Source: Spirogloea muscicola (Eukaryota > Streptophyta > Zygnematophyceae > Spirogloeales > Spirogloeaceae). From it: a stretch of 39,716 nt of DNA. The translations under genes and the position numbers were made by a program. The stretch covers positions 36,714 through 76,429 of the forward strand of contig WELB01000186.1 in assembly GCA_009602725.1 (NCBI GenBank), written 5' to 3'. Below the pieces are notes generated by a model that made no database searches, had not been told where the DNA came from, and was given only the letters and a program-made list of their open reading frames with translations. This document shows, one piece after another, positions 1 through 10,700 of the stretch. Position 1 is the stretch's first letter; each line of letters starts with the position of its first letter.

Positions 1-2
1 GC

Positions 3-1426
3 GCGCTCCGCGCCGCCCCTGCCGCCTCGCTCGGCGCCCTGCGGCTGTCGTCCGCCGCCAGCCTCTCCGCCGGCGCTCGCCTGCTGGCCCCGGCCGCCGG
101 CTCCCAGGCCCGGACTGTGGCCCTGTTCAGCAAGAGCAAGGACACCGGCAAGCCGGCCAGCGGCAACAAGCTCACCAAGAAGCTGGTATGTCCCGATCGG
201 GCTTGGCTGGACCACTGCCTCGGATGCGGACAACTGTCTCGCGGCGTGTGTGATCGACTTGGTGCTAATGCAGCTACGTGCAATGTGCTGATCGTCTCAG
301 GTGAACACCACCGATGGCATCTTCGGCACGTCCGGCGGCATTGGATTCACCAAGCAGAACGAGCTCTTCGTGGGCCGCATGGCCATGCTCGGCTTCGCTG
401 TATGCTCCTCTCATGCCATTCCAACTGCATACCCCAGTGCTAGCCTTGCCACATTGACCCTCATCCAAGATACGAACTGCACCTTATGCCAGGCATTGAG
501 CTGGCTGGCATTGTTTGCAGCATTGACAATTTGGAAATGCTTCTGGAGAGAGGTACATTGCATTGCCTGATCGCATGCATAGCATGCCCAATCAGCCTTT
601 CTCACTGGTGGCTCGACTTGTGCTGGCAGGCTTCTCTTCTCGGGGAGGCATTGACTGGCAAGGGCCCCCTTGCTCAGTTCGACATTGAGACTGGCCTGCC
701 CTTGAACGAGACCGAGCCCCTCCTGATCTTCTTTATCCTCTTCACCCTCCTTGGTGCCGTCGGCGGTCTGGGCGATCGCGGCAAGTTCATCGCGGAGCCC
801 GTGGGAGCTGTTGACAAGCCCATCGTCGAGCCTGGCAAGGGCATCCGTGGTGGTCTTGGGCTCCGCCCTCAAGGTGGGTCCGGAGGGCCTTCTTTCATCT
901 AGTCTGAGGGTTGGTCATTGACTCTGTCACCTGGGCACCTAGCCGCTAGCTGTGAAGATTAGCTGCACCGTTTAACCAGCTCAGCCAGTAGGCCGCCTCA
1001 GCCAACTTGTCCTTCACAACTCCATCTGACATTCTTTAAGTTATTGACATTATCATAGCTGACCACATTGCACCAGTTGACCAACTCAGCCAGTACACGC
1101 AGCAGCCAGCTTATAGTATTGACTCCTTTTGACATTTTATCAAAGCTTTTGACATTCTCAGAGCTGATGTCATCGCAGGCAAGCTCTTTGGCTTCACCAA
1201 GGCAAACGAGCTCTTTGTCGGCCGTATGGCCCAGCTGGGCTTTGCTATCAGCATCATCGGAGAGGTTATCACTGGCAAGGGTGCCCTGGCACAGCTCAAC
1301 ATTGAAACCGGTGTGCCTGTGACTGAGATTGAGCCCGTGCTGCTGTTCTTCATTGCCATCCTTTTCACGGCTGCCATTAACCCCGGCACTGGGAGATTTG
1401 TGAATGATGATGAGTTGGAAGCTTAG
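3..1426 (+). CDS. PSBS: PsbS, photosystem II 22-kDa photoprotection protein (5' partial)
   Basis: PsbS is a four-helix thylakoid protein of the LHC superfamily that senses lumen pH and triggers energy-dependent quenching (NPQ) around photosystem II. Exons read as join(<3..185, 301..399, 630..873, 1179..1426); phases fit and all introns are GT-AG. The visible N-terminus (about 60 residues, Ala/Ser/Arg-rich) looks like a plastid transit peptide. The mature part begins near the TDGIFGTSGGIGFTKQNELF motif. The family's internal duplication is clear: GFTKQNELFVGRMAMLGFA versus GFTKANELFVGRMAQLGFA, and TGKGPLAQFDIETGLPLNETE versus TGKGALAQLNIETGVPVTEIE. Acidic residues in both lumenal segments match the known pH-sensor positions. 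The C-terminus (INPGTGRFVNDDE) is plant-like and the stop is TAG. About 257 residues are visible; the true start lies left of the window. Identity is very secure. Confidence 0.96.
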
Positions 1427-3213
1427 ATTGCAGCCTACAATACCCAAGGTTCAGTAGACTCTCAAGGCACGCAGAGCAGAATAAGCCCGGAGAGTACGAG
1501 TTGGTGTGTTTAACTTTTAGCTTTTTGGTAGAAGTAGGGTAGGAGCAAAGTTTGCACTTGTACAAGTTCACCCCTTCTGTGCTCTATGTGATCTGACCCT
1601 TGTAACTGCTTCCCTCATATGGTGCATATGATACGCCTCCCAGATTTCAGCAACTGCCGTTCACATGTCCTCAAAAATGTCGAATTTTGTGACTAAAGTC
1701 TGAAGTTTGTGTTGATATTGTGTGGACTTTTCCAATAGCATTTATGAGTTTATGTCAAGCATCCTTTTAGAATACATTCTTAGTCATGCTCTGTCACAAT
1801 GAAACTCTGCTAACGCTAGCATAAGGTGGAGGTAGAGAGTAACAATCATGTTCCCAACTCTTGCATAGCGCAGGGCTGGCAGTTTCCCAACCTGTCACTA
1901 GCCGTGACATGACTCTCTTGATGGTAGGCAATCTCAATCTGCAGTTTGGAGAACCTTAACACGCTTTGGATATAGTCTAGAGTGAGAAAGTTGAAGATGT
2001 GGAAACTGCGAGTGTACCCACAGCTGTTACAGCATATTAGTATATTAACTACACGTCACTCCACTATGATATAGCATATCTGTGGTGAGGAAATTGTTAC
2101 TTGACCCTCTTACATAAGGACAGTAACAAACGCAGTGCCATCAATAGTTTATATATACTTGATGAGCTGGTATCGTGATAAAGACCATGCACCACTTCTA
2201 GAGACAAATTCTGGAAGGACGTCCAGCAATCCTTGCTCGAGAAACATCTGTAATCCTGTATCCTTGCATACTGCGACATGCTTCTAATGATATTACCAAC
2301 TCATCACCAACTCATGGATGTCATCGTGAATGAGACAAATCTGCGTGTGAATCCAGCCACAACTGCATCAACTTTCTATCAACACGGAATATGTTTCTAC
2401 ATCCGAGATCTTACGATGCACAAATTGTCATTTCTCATAGACGACCTTGTCATTCAGGAAAACTGCGTTGCAGATGAGTGACAATCAAAGTAAACAAGAA
2501 GAAAGCAGTAATGCCATACATCTTATAGCTAAAATTCTGTAAGAATCGGACTGTCAGGCAGCTTATTTGCACACCCATGCAACTCCTGATCACCTCGCAG
2601 GTTGAAAGGGTGATATCATAAGCATTGGATTTATGATGCAAAGTATCTGCATCCACTACATTGCAGCAATATCATTTGGCAATTGGAGGAAATTTCTATT
2701 TACTTACCCTTAATGAGTGCACAGTGCTCAACATTCTTCGTTTCTCTGAAGACAACACTTGGTGTGAAATTGATAGTCTGAATAGGAAGGTGGATACCTT
2801 GCTATTTGCTGGATAAGCGAATATCCTTGCACAGACATGTACACCATGTTCACAAGTACTGCTTACTTTCCTGCATAACGTTAAGTCTCTATCGACTTCT
2901 GTGAGAAGGTTGAATAAATTGGAAGACCTGTCAATTGTGCGTGTTAGCTAGTACAAAAGCCAGAAAAGACACACGCAACCTCCGTTTTGTGTACATGATA
3001 CTCTTGAGATTGAAAGAAATTGAGAGTGTTGATTATTTGAAATATTGAAAGTTGCAGAAATCTAGTACTGAAAGGACCCATTGTCACCGGAGCACGTTAT
3101 CTTTGCTGGACAAAGGGATGTGTGATGCTCATATTCAATTCGTAGCTGCCACTGCGCAGCTACAATTTAAAATGCATGAAAAAATGAGTGAGACCATGTC
3201 ATGCTCGTAACAC
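1427..3213. other. Intergenic, no gene seen
   Basis: This stretch is visibly richer in A+T than the flanking exons. It has only short open frames without recognisable protein similarity, and no tRNA-like or repeat structure that I could detect. It contains the 3' UTR of PsbS on the left and the unmarked 3' end of the minus-strand CAX gene on the right. Confidence 0.6.
1601..1605 (+). promoter_or_regulatory. Putative TGTAA polyadenylation signal of PsbS
   Basis: A TGTAA pentamer lies 175 bases after the PsbS stop codon. TGTAA is the usual polyadenylation signal of green algal nuclear genes. A pentamer can occur by chance, so this rests on position and on the lineage inferred from the gene set. 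Confidence 0.45.
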
Positions 3214-5763
3214 CTATGCATCATGGTGTAAGTATTCCTCCTTATGGTTGAAGAATGTTGCAGCCATGATGAGATAGATGGAGACTAACATGAGACCCTG
3301 CAAAGTAGTCATTGTATTGGCGAATGAGTATGGAGCTCTGATGAGGAGAAGGGCCCAGCATCATGCACGTTGACAGCAGAAGCACTTTGGTAAGGAAAGG
3401 TAGAAAAGTGAGGAGTGCACCTTCAGATAGTTGGCGCTCCCATCACTGAGAAGGAAGCAGGTGACTAAGACTGTGATGAAGAGGCAGCAAGTCTCAAAAC
3501 GATGTAAATTGAGGTCCATGTGCTCCCCCATAATCCATCCTCCAATTACAGCAACAGGCAGGAGGAACATTGATAGCTGCAACTCAAGATTCGGACCTAT
3601 CATGGATCAGCAAGCAGCAGCTACAAAAGGCACTGAGATAAATGTATACGCTCTTGCTTCCTCAAGCTGCAAGCACAAACACAAGTCGAAGTGCTTCTCA
3701 AGAACCTGGATGGACGAGCCAATTGCTATGCCAAGTGAAAGATCAAGCTTGTTGCGGAAGCCAAAGATGATGGCGCTGGCGTGTTCCGCAACATTGTTCA
3801 TGAGTGGCAGCAGCACCACACAAAGGAAGGAGATGGGCACATTGTAATCTGCAATACCCGCAAAAGACTGTCTGGAACGATCAGCATCCGGCTCAAATGA
3901 GTTCGAGCATGTTGCAAGGAACTTAACAATCCCACAGCAAGTACTGGCAGCCAGTCAGCGTCTAGCAAATAGCACAAAACGCCTTCACGATGACGGAACA
4001 GGAAAATGTACAAGCTGAAAGCTGCTCATCTAATAGTGAGCATGGGCAGCACCGAGTCCTCTGCACACAGCTAACAACAAATATTGACAGAAATTGAGGG
4101 CCGTGCTGAAAGTGTAGTGCCCTGCGCTTGCCTTTGGCAGCACCATCCACTGTGTCGACCACATAATCGGACAGAATGGAGATGAGAAACGTGACAGCGG
4201 CCAACCAAAGGATGGCTCCCCAGAGGTCCAGCACCTGCCAATGGCTTGAGCTTCAGCGGGAACCTCTGTACTCACTGGGGAAGCACCTCGTCGTATTTCG
4301 AGGAAGAAAAAGCAGCTTCCAACTTCTGGGAGGTGCTTCATTAGAAAGGCAGGACAGAGCAGCTGAAGAGTCTGGAGTGTGCAGGCCTGCTCCTCGTCGC
4401 CCTCGTCCTCGGCACTCTCGGGGCCCTTGAAGAGGTCCCGGTGGGAGACGAGCTGGAAGTAGACGTAGCAGCAGTAGGCCGCCAGGATGACGAATGCAGC
4501 AAAGCGCGAGAGCTCCAGCTCCGACGTGCCCAGGTGGAGCTCCGTGCTGGTCGCGTGCAGCAGGTTCGGTAACAAGAGGCCCGTCAGCCCGAGCAGCAGC
4601 AGGCCTGCAGCTCGCAGCACCAGGTCCAGGCTCGCTGCTCGATTACGGGCTAAGCTCGTGACGAAGAGGCCAATGTTGCAGGAGCAGGCTCTCCACACCC
4701 TCTCTCGGCAGCCTCTTCCTACATTGAGACTGAGTGCAGCGCTTGCAGGATTTCTCACCACTGTGCATCTGTGCTGCAGCAGCATTGTAGGTCTGGGTGT
4801 GGAAGCGTAGGCCGCCGGAAATGAAGGCCGAGCCGAGGCAGAGCAGCAGGTTGCCCACAATGCTGCCCAGCAGCGAGAGCTGAGTAGGAAGCCGAGGAGG
4901 AGGGGCAGCCATGCAGCTCAAGTGCTGCAGATCAGCACCACTCCGGGGCCAGAGCCAGACCACTGTGACCGCTGCTGTGGCGCGCTTCTTCATGACGACC
5001 ATCACATGGCAGCTGCTGCTGACACCAAGGAATCAGCAGCCGTTACAGGGCCAGCCCATTGAATTGTCCTGCAGAGCTTGAGCAGCTTGAGTACCTGTAT
5101 GACTCGCGTCTTGCCGGCTCTCAGAGCCACAATGACGAGGATAAGCTCGGGCGCATTGCTGAAAGTGGCGTTGAGCAGGCCGCCGACGGTCGTGCTCGTG
5201 CTCATTGCCAGCTGCGGCCAAGCCACAGCCAGGTGGGTCCCCCCGTCGCAATGCAAGCGCCTCAGCGAGGATGCCTCGAGGAGCAGAGGGCTGTGCAGCT
5301 CAAGTAGTGGCACAGTGGGGCGAGATGGAGCTGCGGACCTGCTCAGTGATGAAGCTGAGGCGCTCAGCCAGCGGCGCGAGCGAGATGAGGCAGAAGCCGA
5401 AGACGTAGCCGCTGCGCCATTGCAATGTCGCTGCCAGGGCGGCGGAGGCGGAGCCATGGCAGGCGCCGCAGCAACCAGGCGTCAGGGCGCGGTGCTGAAG
5501 CAAGGCGACGGCAGGTAACGTTAAATAACGACCATTAAGCCAACTTTGATGTGGCGGCGGCCGCGGCTAGTACCAGCGCAGAGTGCGAGGGGCAGGAAGA
5601 GCAGCAGGACGTTGAGGCGGGAGCCGAGGAGGACCGCCGCGGAGCCGCGGGCGAGGCCGGCGCCGCCGCGGCCGCGGTCGTGGGCGTGCAGGCTGCGCAG
5701 CAGCGGCGCCGCCGCCGTCTGCTCCAGCTCCTCGGCTCTGCCATTGACGCCGTTGCCATACAT
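3214..5763 (-). CDS. CAX: CAX-type vacuolar Ca2+(cation)/H+ antiporter
   Basis: Exchanges cytosolic Ca2+ or other divalent metals for protons, normally at the vacuolar membrane. Exons on the minus strand: 5574-5763, 5339-5430, 5095-5211, 4759-4879, 4276-4604, 4132-4234, 3706-3848, 3421-3576, 3214-3297; all phases fit and give 444 residues, the usual CAX length. Both cation-binding repeats are present: GGLLNATFSNAPELILV and NNVAEHASAIIFGFRNKLDL. Further family blocks are LGSIVGNLLLCLGSAF, LSDYVVDTVDGAAK, DLSLGIAIGSSIQLSMFLLP, GWIMGEHMDLNLHRFE and the C-terminal GLMLVSIYLIMAATFF. The acidic loop (SAEDEGDEE) between halves is also there. The internal blocks resemble the plant CAX2 group. The start at 5763 is the ATG closest to the first conserved block; the frame stays open upstream. 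The intron after exon 6 appears to be GC-AG. Exon 5 carries about 29 residues beyond the acidic loop that the family lacks; an alternative donor at its GAG-CAG codons would remove them. Confidence 0.93.
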
Positions 5764-5863
5764 GGCACTCGGGGCGACGGCGACGGCGGGCGTGAGCGGC
5801 GCAAGCCCCGCGCAGCTGTCACCGAGCAGCTGTGAGGCAGCTGTGAGGACAAGGACTGCACCA

Positions 5864-6141
5864 GGAGACGGCGATAGCTGTGGTTGGCCAGCCCAGTAGA
5901 GGGAAGACCAGCTGGGAGGGTCAGCCGAACGAGGCGGGCTGGGAGGCAGAGAAAGTGGCGAGAGCGGTGGCGAGCTGCCGGCTGCTGTGCACAGCCACTG
6001 CATGGAGACAGTATGCGTGTGCACACTCGTGTTGCTACCACTGCAGCCGGCTACCTCTCTGGTGCAGGCGAACCAGCTAACGTCTCGGAACAGCATCAAC
6101 TAGCACAACTTCCGATAGGAGCGGCACGTCCCAATGATTGA
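5864..6141. repeat. Direct repeat, left copy, upstream of CAX
   Basis: About 270 bases that recur in the same orientation at about 6740-7040. Both copies share a block beginning AGACCAGCTGGGAGGGTCAG, a block around CTGTGCACAGCCACTGCATG and a tail around AGCACAA-TTCCGATA. The copies flank a cluster of retroelement fragments. The left copy lies just upstream of the CAX start and may hold its promoter or 5' UTR. Confidence 0.75.
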
Positions 6142-6143
6142 GN

Positions 6144-6342
6144 GAAAGGGCTCGCCCATTGAGGATAGGGGCTGGACAAGCCAGCCCAAAAAAGAATGAA
6201 CAAAGAACGAGAAGGGGGCCAGAGGAAGCCAGAGGAAGCGCTAAGAAACCAAAGCACACAAAGAAAGAAAGCAGCTACAAATTACTCAGTAACCCCTGCT
6301 AAGCAGCCGCAAATCAGAGAGGGCTCTGCCGGCACGAAGGTG
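6144..6342 (-). mobile_element. 5'-truncated non-LTR retrotransposon copy, family 1
   Basis: In element orientation it ends with the family-1 3' UTR: a hairpin (GGGCTGG/CCAGCCC) followed by TATCCTCAATGGGCGAGCCC. Upstream are the last codons of the element ORF around the stop after LLSRGY. Almost identical to the copy at 39503-39716. An ambiguous base sits at 6143, at its 3' border. A short, rearranged coding fragment of the same family continues to about 6385. Confidence 0.8.
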
Positions 6343-6443
6343 CAGCGCCCGGGCCATGGACCTCTGCAGCGAGACCTCAATGGGCGAGCCCTTTCTTCCA
6401 GGAGACGGCGATGCCTGTGGTTGGCCAGCCCAGTAAAGAGAAA

Positions 6444-6735
6444 GGGTTACTGAGTGCTTCGTAGCTGCTTAGCTTCACAGCCGATTCTTTCATATCAGCA
6501 GCCGCTTTCTTTCTTTTTTAAGCTTCATATTGTGCTTGTCTTCCTTAGTGCTTCGCCTAGCCCCCTTCTTGTACTTTGTTCATTCATTTTTTGTGCTGGC
6601 TGTTCCAGCCCATATCCTCCATATCCTCAATGAAAGAGAAAGGGCTCGCCCCATTGAGGATAGGGGCTGGAAAAAGAAGAAAGAGCTGGAAAAGCGAGCC
6701 CAAAAAGAATGAACAAAGAACGAGAAGGGGGCCAG
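6444..6735. mobile_element. Inverted pair of family-1 retroelement 3' ends
   Basis: A plus-orientation family-1 3' UTR (about 6444-6632) meets a minus-orientation one (about 6640-6735) with their 3' ends facing each other. The left one is interrupted by a piece (about 6475-6515) of another repeat, the one also found at 22707-22795 and 31422-31508. There is no intact ORF. Confidence 0.7.
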
Positions 6736-6739
6736 GCGC

Positions 6740-7040
6740 CAGTAAAGGGAAGACCAGCTGGGAGGGTCAGCCGACTGAGGCGGGCTGGGAGAAAGAAAGC
6801 GCGGCCAAACTGACTGGTGGCTGTGAGAGGCCAGCCCAAAGTAATGGAAAGGAATGGAAGAGCAGTGGCGAGCGCCAGGTGCTGTGCACAGCCACTGCAT
6901 GGAGACAGTATGCGAGTGCACACTCGTGTTGCTACCACTGCAGCCGGCTACCTCTCTGGTGCAGGCGAACTAGGTGGCATCGGGGAAAAGCTTAAACTAG
7001 CACAATTTCCGATAAGAACAGCACGTCTTAATGATTAAGA
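6740..7040. repeat. Direct repeat, right copy
   Basis: Second copy of the repeat at 5864-6141, same orientation, with scattered substitutions and one internal extra block around 6800-6850. The remaining sequence to 7749 shows no gene that I recognise; it contains the 3' side of the PPR4-like gene. Confidence 0.75.
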
Positions 7041-7749
7041 CAAGGGAAATGCCACAGGTGCAGCAAGCATTTCGCGGAAGTTGTGCTGCTGCTCTTCCCA
7101 AGCAGGCCCGCATGGCCGCTTAGCCATGTAGAGCGAACACGAGACTCAAATAAGAGGTTGTGCTTCACAGGAAGCTCATGCACTCGGAGCTGCAGCTTTG
7201 TCATGGCAGTGTGTCCAATCACATGTCACACTTGTCTTTACTCCTCGCCTTGCATCACCAAGCTGGCCGCACCTTTGCAGACGACCTTCTGTGCGCTTCA
7301 TGTGATACCCAGCACTGCCGCTTTCTTCACTCACTAACAATCAATGGGTGCTACAAGGATGTGGCTTTCACTTTAGCTACAAGGGGCACATCATGGTGAG
7401 CATTTGATACTGTGTCAAGCCTCGTGCACTTTCCCTTAGCTCTTGCACCGACTTTCCAGGACCAGACCAGCAGTGAGTGTTCTCGCCTGCATAGCCCTTT
7501 CCCAGCTTGCTCTGCCGCTCTCTACATCAGCCAGCACCTTCGCCACTTTGTAGTCGCCGAAGAGCAAACAGCAAGGCCTCCAACGAGACAGGGCACAGGA
7601 AGCCCACCTCTCTTTACGCTCCACGCTGTCTGACTGCTTGCGCTACCAACTGCTGCAGCAGGACCTGCAGAGGGACTGAAGAAAATGACTGAAGCTTGGA
7701 GACTCTGACAAAGTGACGAGCTGGGTCTGAAGGCAGCAAGAATGGACTG

Positions 7750-10700
7750 CTATCTGGACAATTGCATCCACCTCGACCCTTCAAAGGTGCCACACTCCTC
7801 ACTGTCACGCCTTTCCCATTCCCATTGGCACTGCTGCTTCAGCTCTGCCAGTGGGGCACCAAGCAATGCAAGGCCGTCACCATCATTGCTTGGGCATGTA
7901 GGGTCTTCATGTTGCTGAATGCAGCTTGCTGTGCTCCAGTCTGTGGGCGCCACTGACACCAGGGCTTCGCTCAGCGGGCCTGGACGACGTTCAATGCGCC
8001 GGATGACCTTCAGCCAATGGCAAGCCGTCGCTTCATCAACGTGCAGGCCCTGCTCGGTCATCTCTGCAGCTACATGAAGGAAACCGGCCTCGCCGCTGCC
8101 CCCTCTGCAGGACAACGCAAAGTGGATACATAAGGTCTGGCCACCACCTGCTATTCACCTTCTCCGCAAAGAGAAATCTATGGCTGACACCAGCTATGAC
8201 TAGCATATCCGGAGTGCTGCATACAACTGGCAGCTGACGATCGGCTGCAGTGAAGAGGAGGACGTCATTCAAAACCAACCTGGTTACTGCAGCTCGTGAG
8301 AGCAGACAGGATAGCAGGCAATGGTAGACTGGCAGGTCACCTTGCAGCCCAGCCGCCTGCACAGCTTCAGAGAGTACTACGCAATGTCAAGCAGCCAATT
8401 CTTATCCAGCATCTGCTGCATCTGCATCTGCATCTACATCTGCATCTGCATCTGCATCTGCATCTGCATCTGCATCTGCATCTGCATCAGCATCTGCTGC
8501 CAAAGTAGACCATGCTGGCATCACCAGGCTGAGGAAAGCAGCAGACTACCTTCATATCCTCATATGAAACTAAGGCCTTCTCTGGCCGCAGCACCGAGGC
8601 CCAGCCATGGATAAGTGTTGCAAATGTAGTCTGATTTGCAGGGACCTCTGCCGCTTCCATCTCAGCCATGACTTCTTCAGCCCTCTGTGGATTGAAAAGC
8701 ACTGTCATGGTCAACTTGATTGGCTCGGATTGATTGTTTGATGAGTGAGGGTCAAGGAGATGGATACTGAAATGTTGCAGAGGTATGCTCAGAAAAGCCG
8801 TGTGAGGGATCACACCTCCATATCGCCGGCCTTGCAGGCAGCATTGAGGAGAGAGGTGTACGTGTGAACGTCTGGCGTCAAATTGAAGTGCCTCATCTTG
8901 CTCATGGCTTCCTCGGCCTCCCATACATCACCCCGCAATGCCCACCTGCCACAGTGCCCCAGATGGACTTCAGCATGAGCACTTTCTCTTGGCACCTGTT
9001 AAAGCACAGCATGAGCACCCAAGGAATTGCTGCTACCCGTTGATGATGGTCGTGAAGATGCGCTCATTGGGACGTACGCCAGTCTCAACCATCTCGTCCA
9101 GCAACAAGCTGGCTGCCTGCAGCCTGCCAGCCCTGCAGTTTGCCTGCCCAATATAGTCCAAAGACACGTTTTTTATCAGGTCTCTGGCAGAAGTACAATG
9201 GGCACCAAGACCAGTGTACTATTGTTCACTGTAAGCCTCTGCTGGTGCACATGTATCAATGTAGGCAAGCCAACTGAAAGATGTGAAGGTATCTTGAGCA
9301 AGCCAAAGCGTGACCACACCTTGATCAGAGCACCATAGAAAGTCACGTCAGGTTGCAAGCCTGCGGCCTTGACAGCCTCCAGACACTTGAAAGCTGACAC
9401 ATAGTCCCCACTATCGGCATAACCGCAGAGCAGGATTGTGAAAGTGCGAATGTTTGGTCGTAGACCTGCTTGCTTCATTTGCTGCATCACATCCTCTGCC
9501 TCATTCATCTGATGCCCACACAAATACACTCCGATAAGAAACTGAATGACCCTATAAAATTTGCGGCCCTTCTTCTGGGAGAGTCCTGAAGTACCTGGGC
9601 TCTGCAGGCGCGCCCGTGCATGATGATGTTGAATGTAACAAGGGAGGGCTGGCAGCCCGCCAGCCTCATCTTGTGAAGCCAATCCATGGCCCTCTTCATG
9701 TCGCCGCGCTGTACCATACTGCTCAAGACTCTGGAATGAGAACCGCCTCTGGCACTTCAGCAAATGAAGCGCTGGGCCAGTCAACGAGGTGCATTCAGAC
9801 GTGCAATGAGGTGCACTTAGACGTGCAGGAATGCAGTAGTGGAGTACACTGCCAATCGCATCCCCAGGGCAGTAGGTGAGACTGAGCTGACTGACGTCGT
9901 GTAGGTGCGGTAATTGGGGCTGATGTTCCGCTAGCGCATGACAGACAGCAGCGCAATAGCGTGGTCAACATCGCCTTGATAGCATGCAGCACTGACGAGA
10001 CTGTTGTACATCACCACGTCTGGCTCAACTCCCCAGGACACCTGCGCATGCCGTCCAAGTTCACCACTTCTTGGCACCACTGAGTGCAAAAATATGGCCC
10101 TCTAAGCAATCTGGTCGTCTCAGCTTTGAGGATTGCCATACAGCAGCAAGCACGCACCATCTCACTGAACATGGAAAAGGCCTCGGTGGGGTTGCTCTTG
10201 GCAAAGCCAGCCAGGAGCATGGAGCAGATTCGCTGGGTTGGCATTATTCCCGCCGTTACCATCTTGTCCAGCACCTGTTGAGCAGCTTCCATGTCCCCCC
10301 TCTGCCAACCCAGCCAATCATGAGCCCAAGGAAGAATGGATCATGATGAAGGTGCGCAGCCTGCAAGCTGGATAAGTATCAGACAAAGCCATAAGTACCA
10401 AATTGACAGAGAGCAACTCCAGGAAGAGTCAGAACCTGTTTAATTACTGAGTTGGGCTCCTCACATTGACGTGGAGATTGATGAGGCACCCATATGTTCC
10501 GATGCTAAGCTCATAACCTGCTTGCTGCACGTTGAAGCACAACAGTTACTGATGATTCTCAGATGCTTTGAGCATGCCTGTACTGTGCTAGCAACCAACA
10601 CCACCACATCAATATACAGATGACCCTGCCTAATTGCTCATGCTCATCGTCCTATGAGCTGCGCCAAGCCCTCAATAAGTGGCTGCTGTCGCTCTTTAGC

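Noticed and set aside
8409-8501. CRISPR-like array
   Set aside because: A contiguous hexamer microsatellite with no spacers, in an intron of a eukaryotic gene.
9931-9933. Reassigned stop codons (TAG/TAA as glutamine, as in some ulvophyte algae)
   Set aside because: PsbS and CAX end at TAG exactly where their families end, and SufS, SHMT and the diphosphatase end at TGA. One internal TAG is not enough to argue for a variant code.
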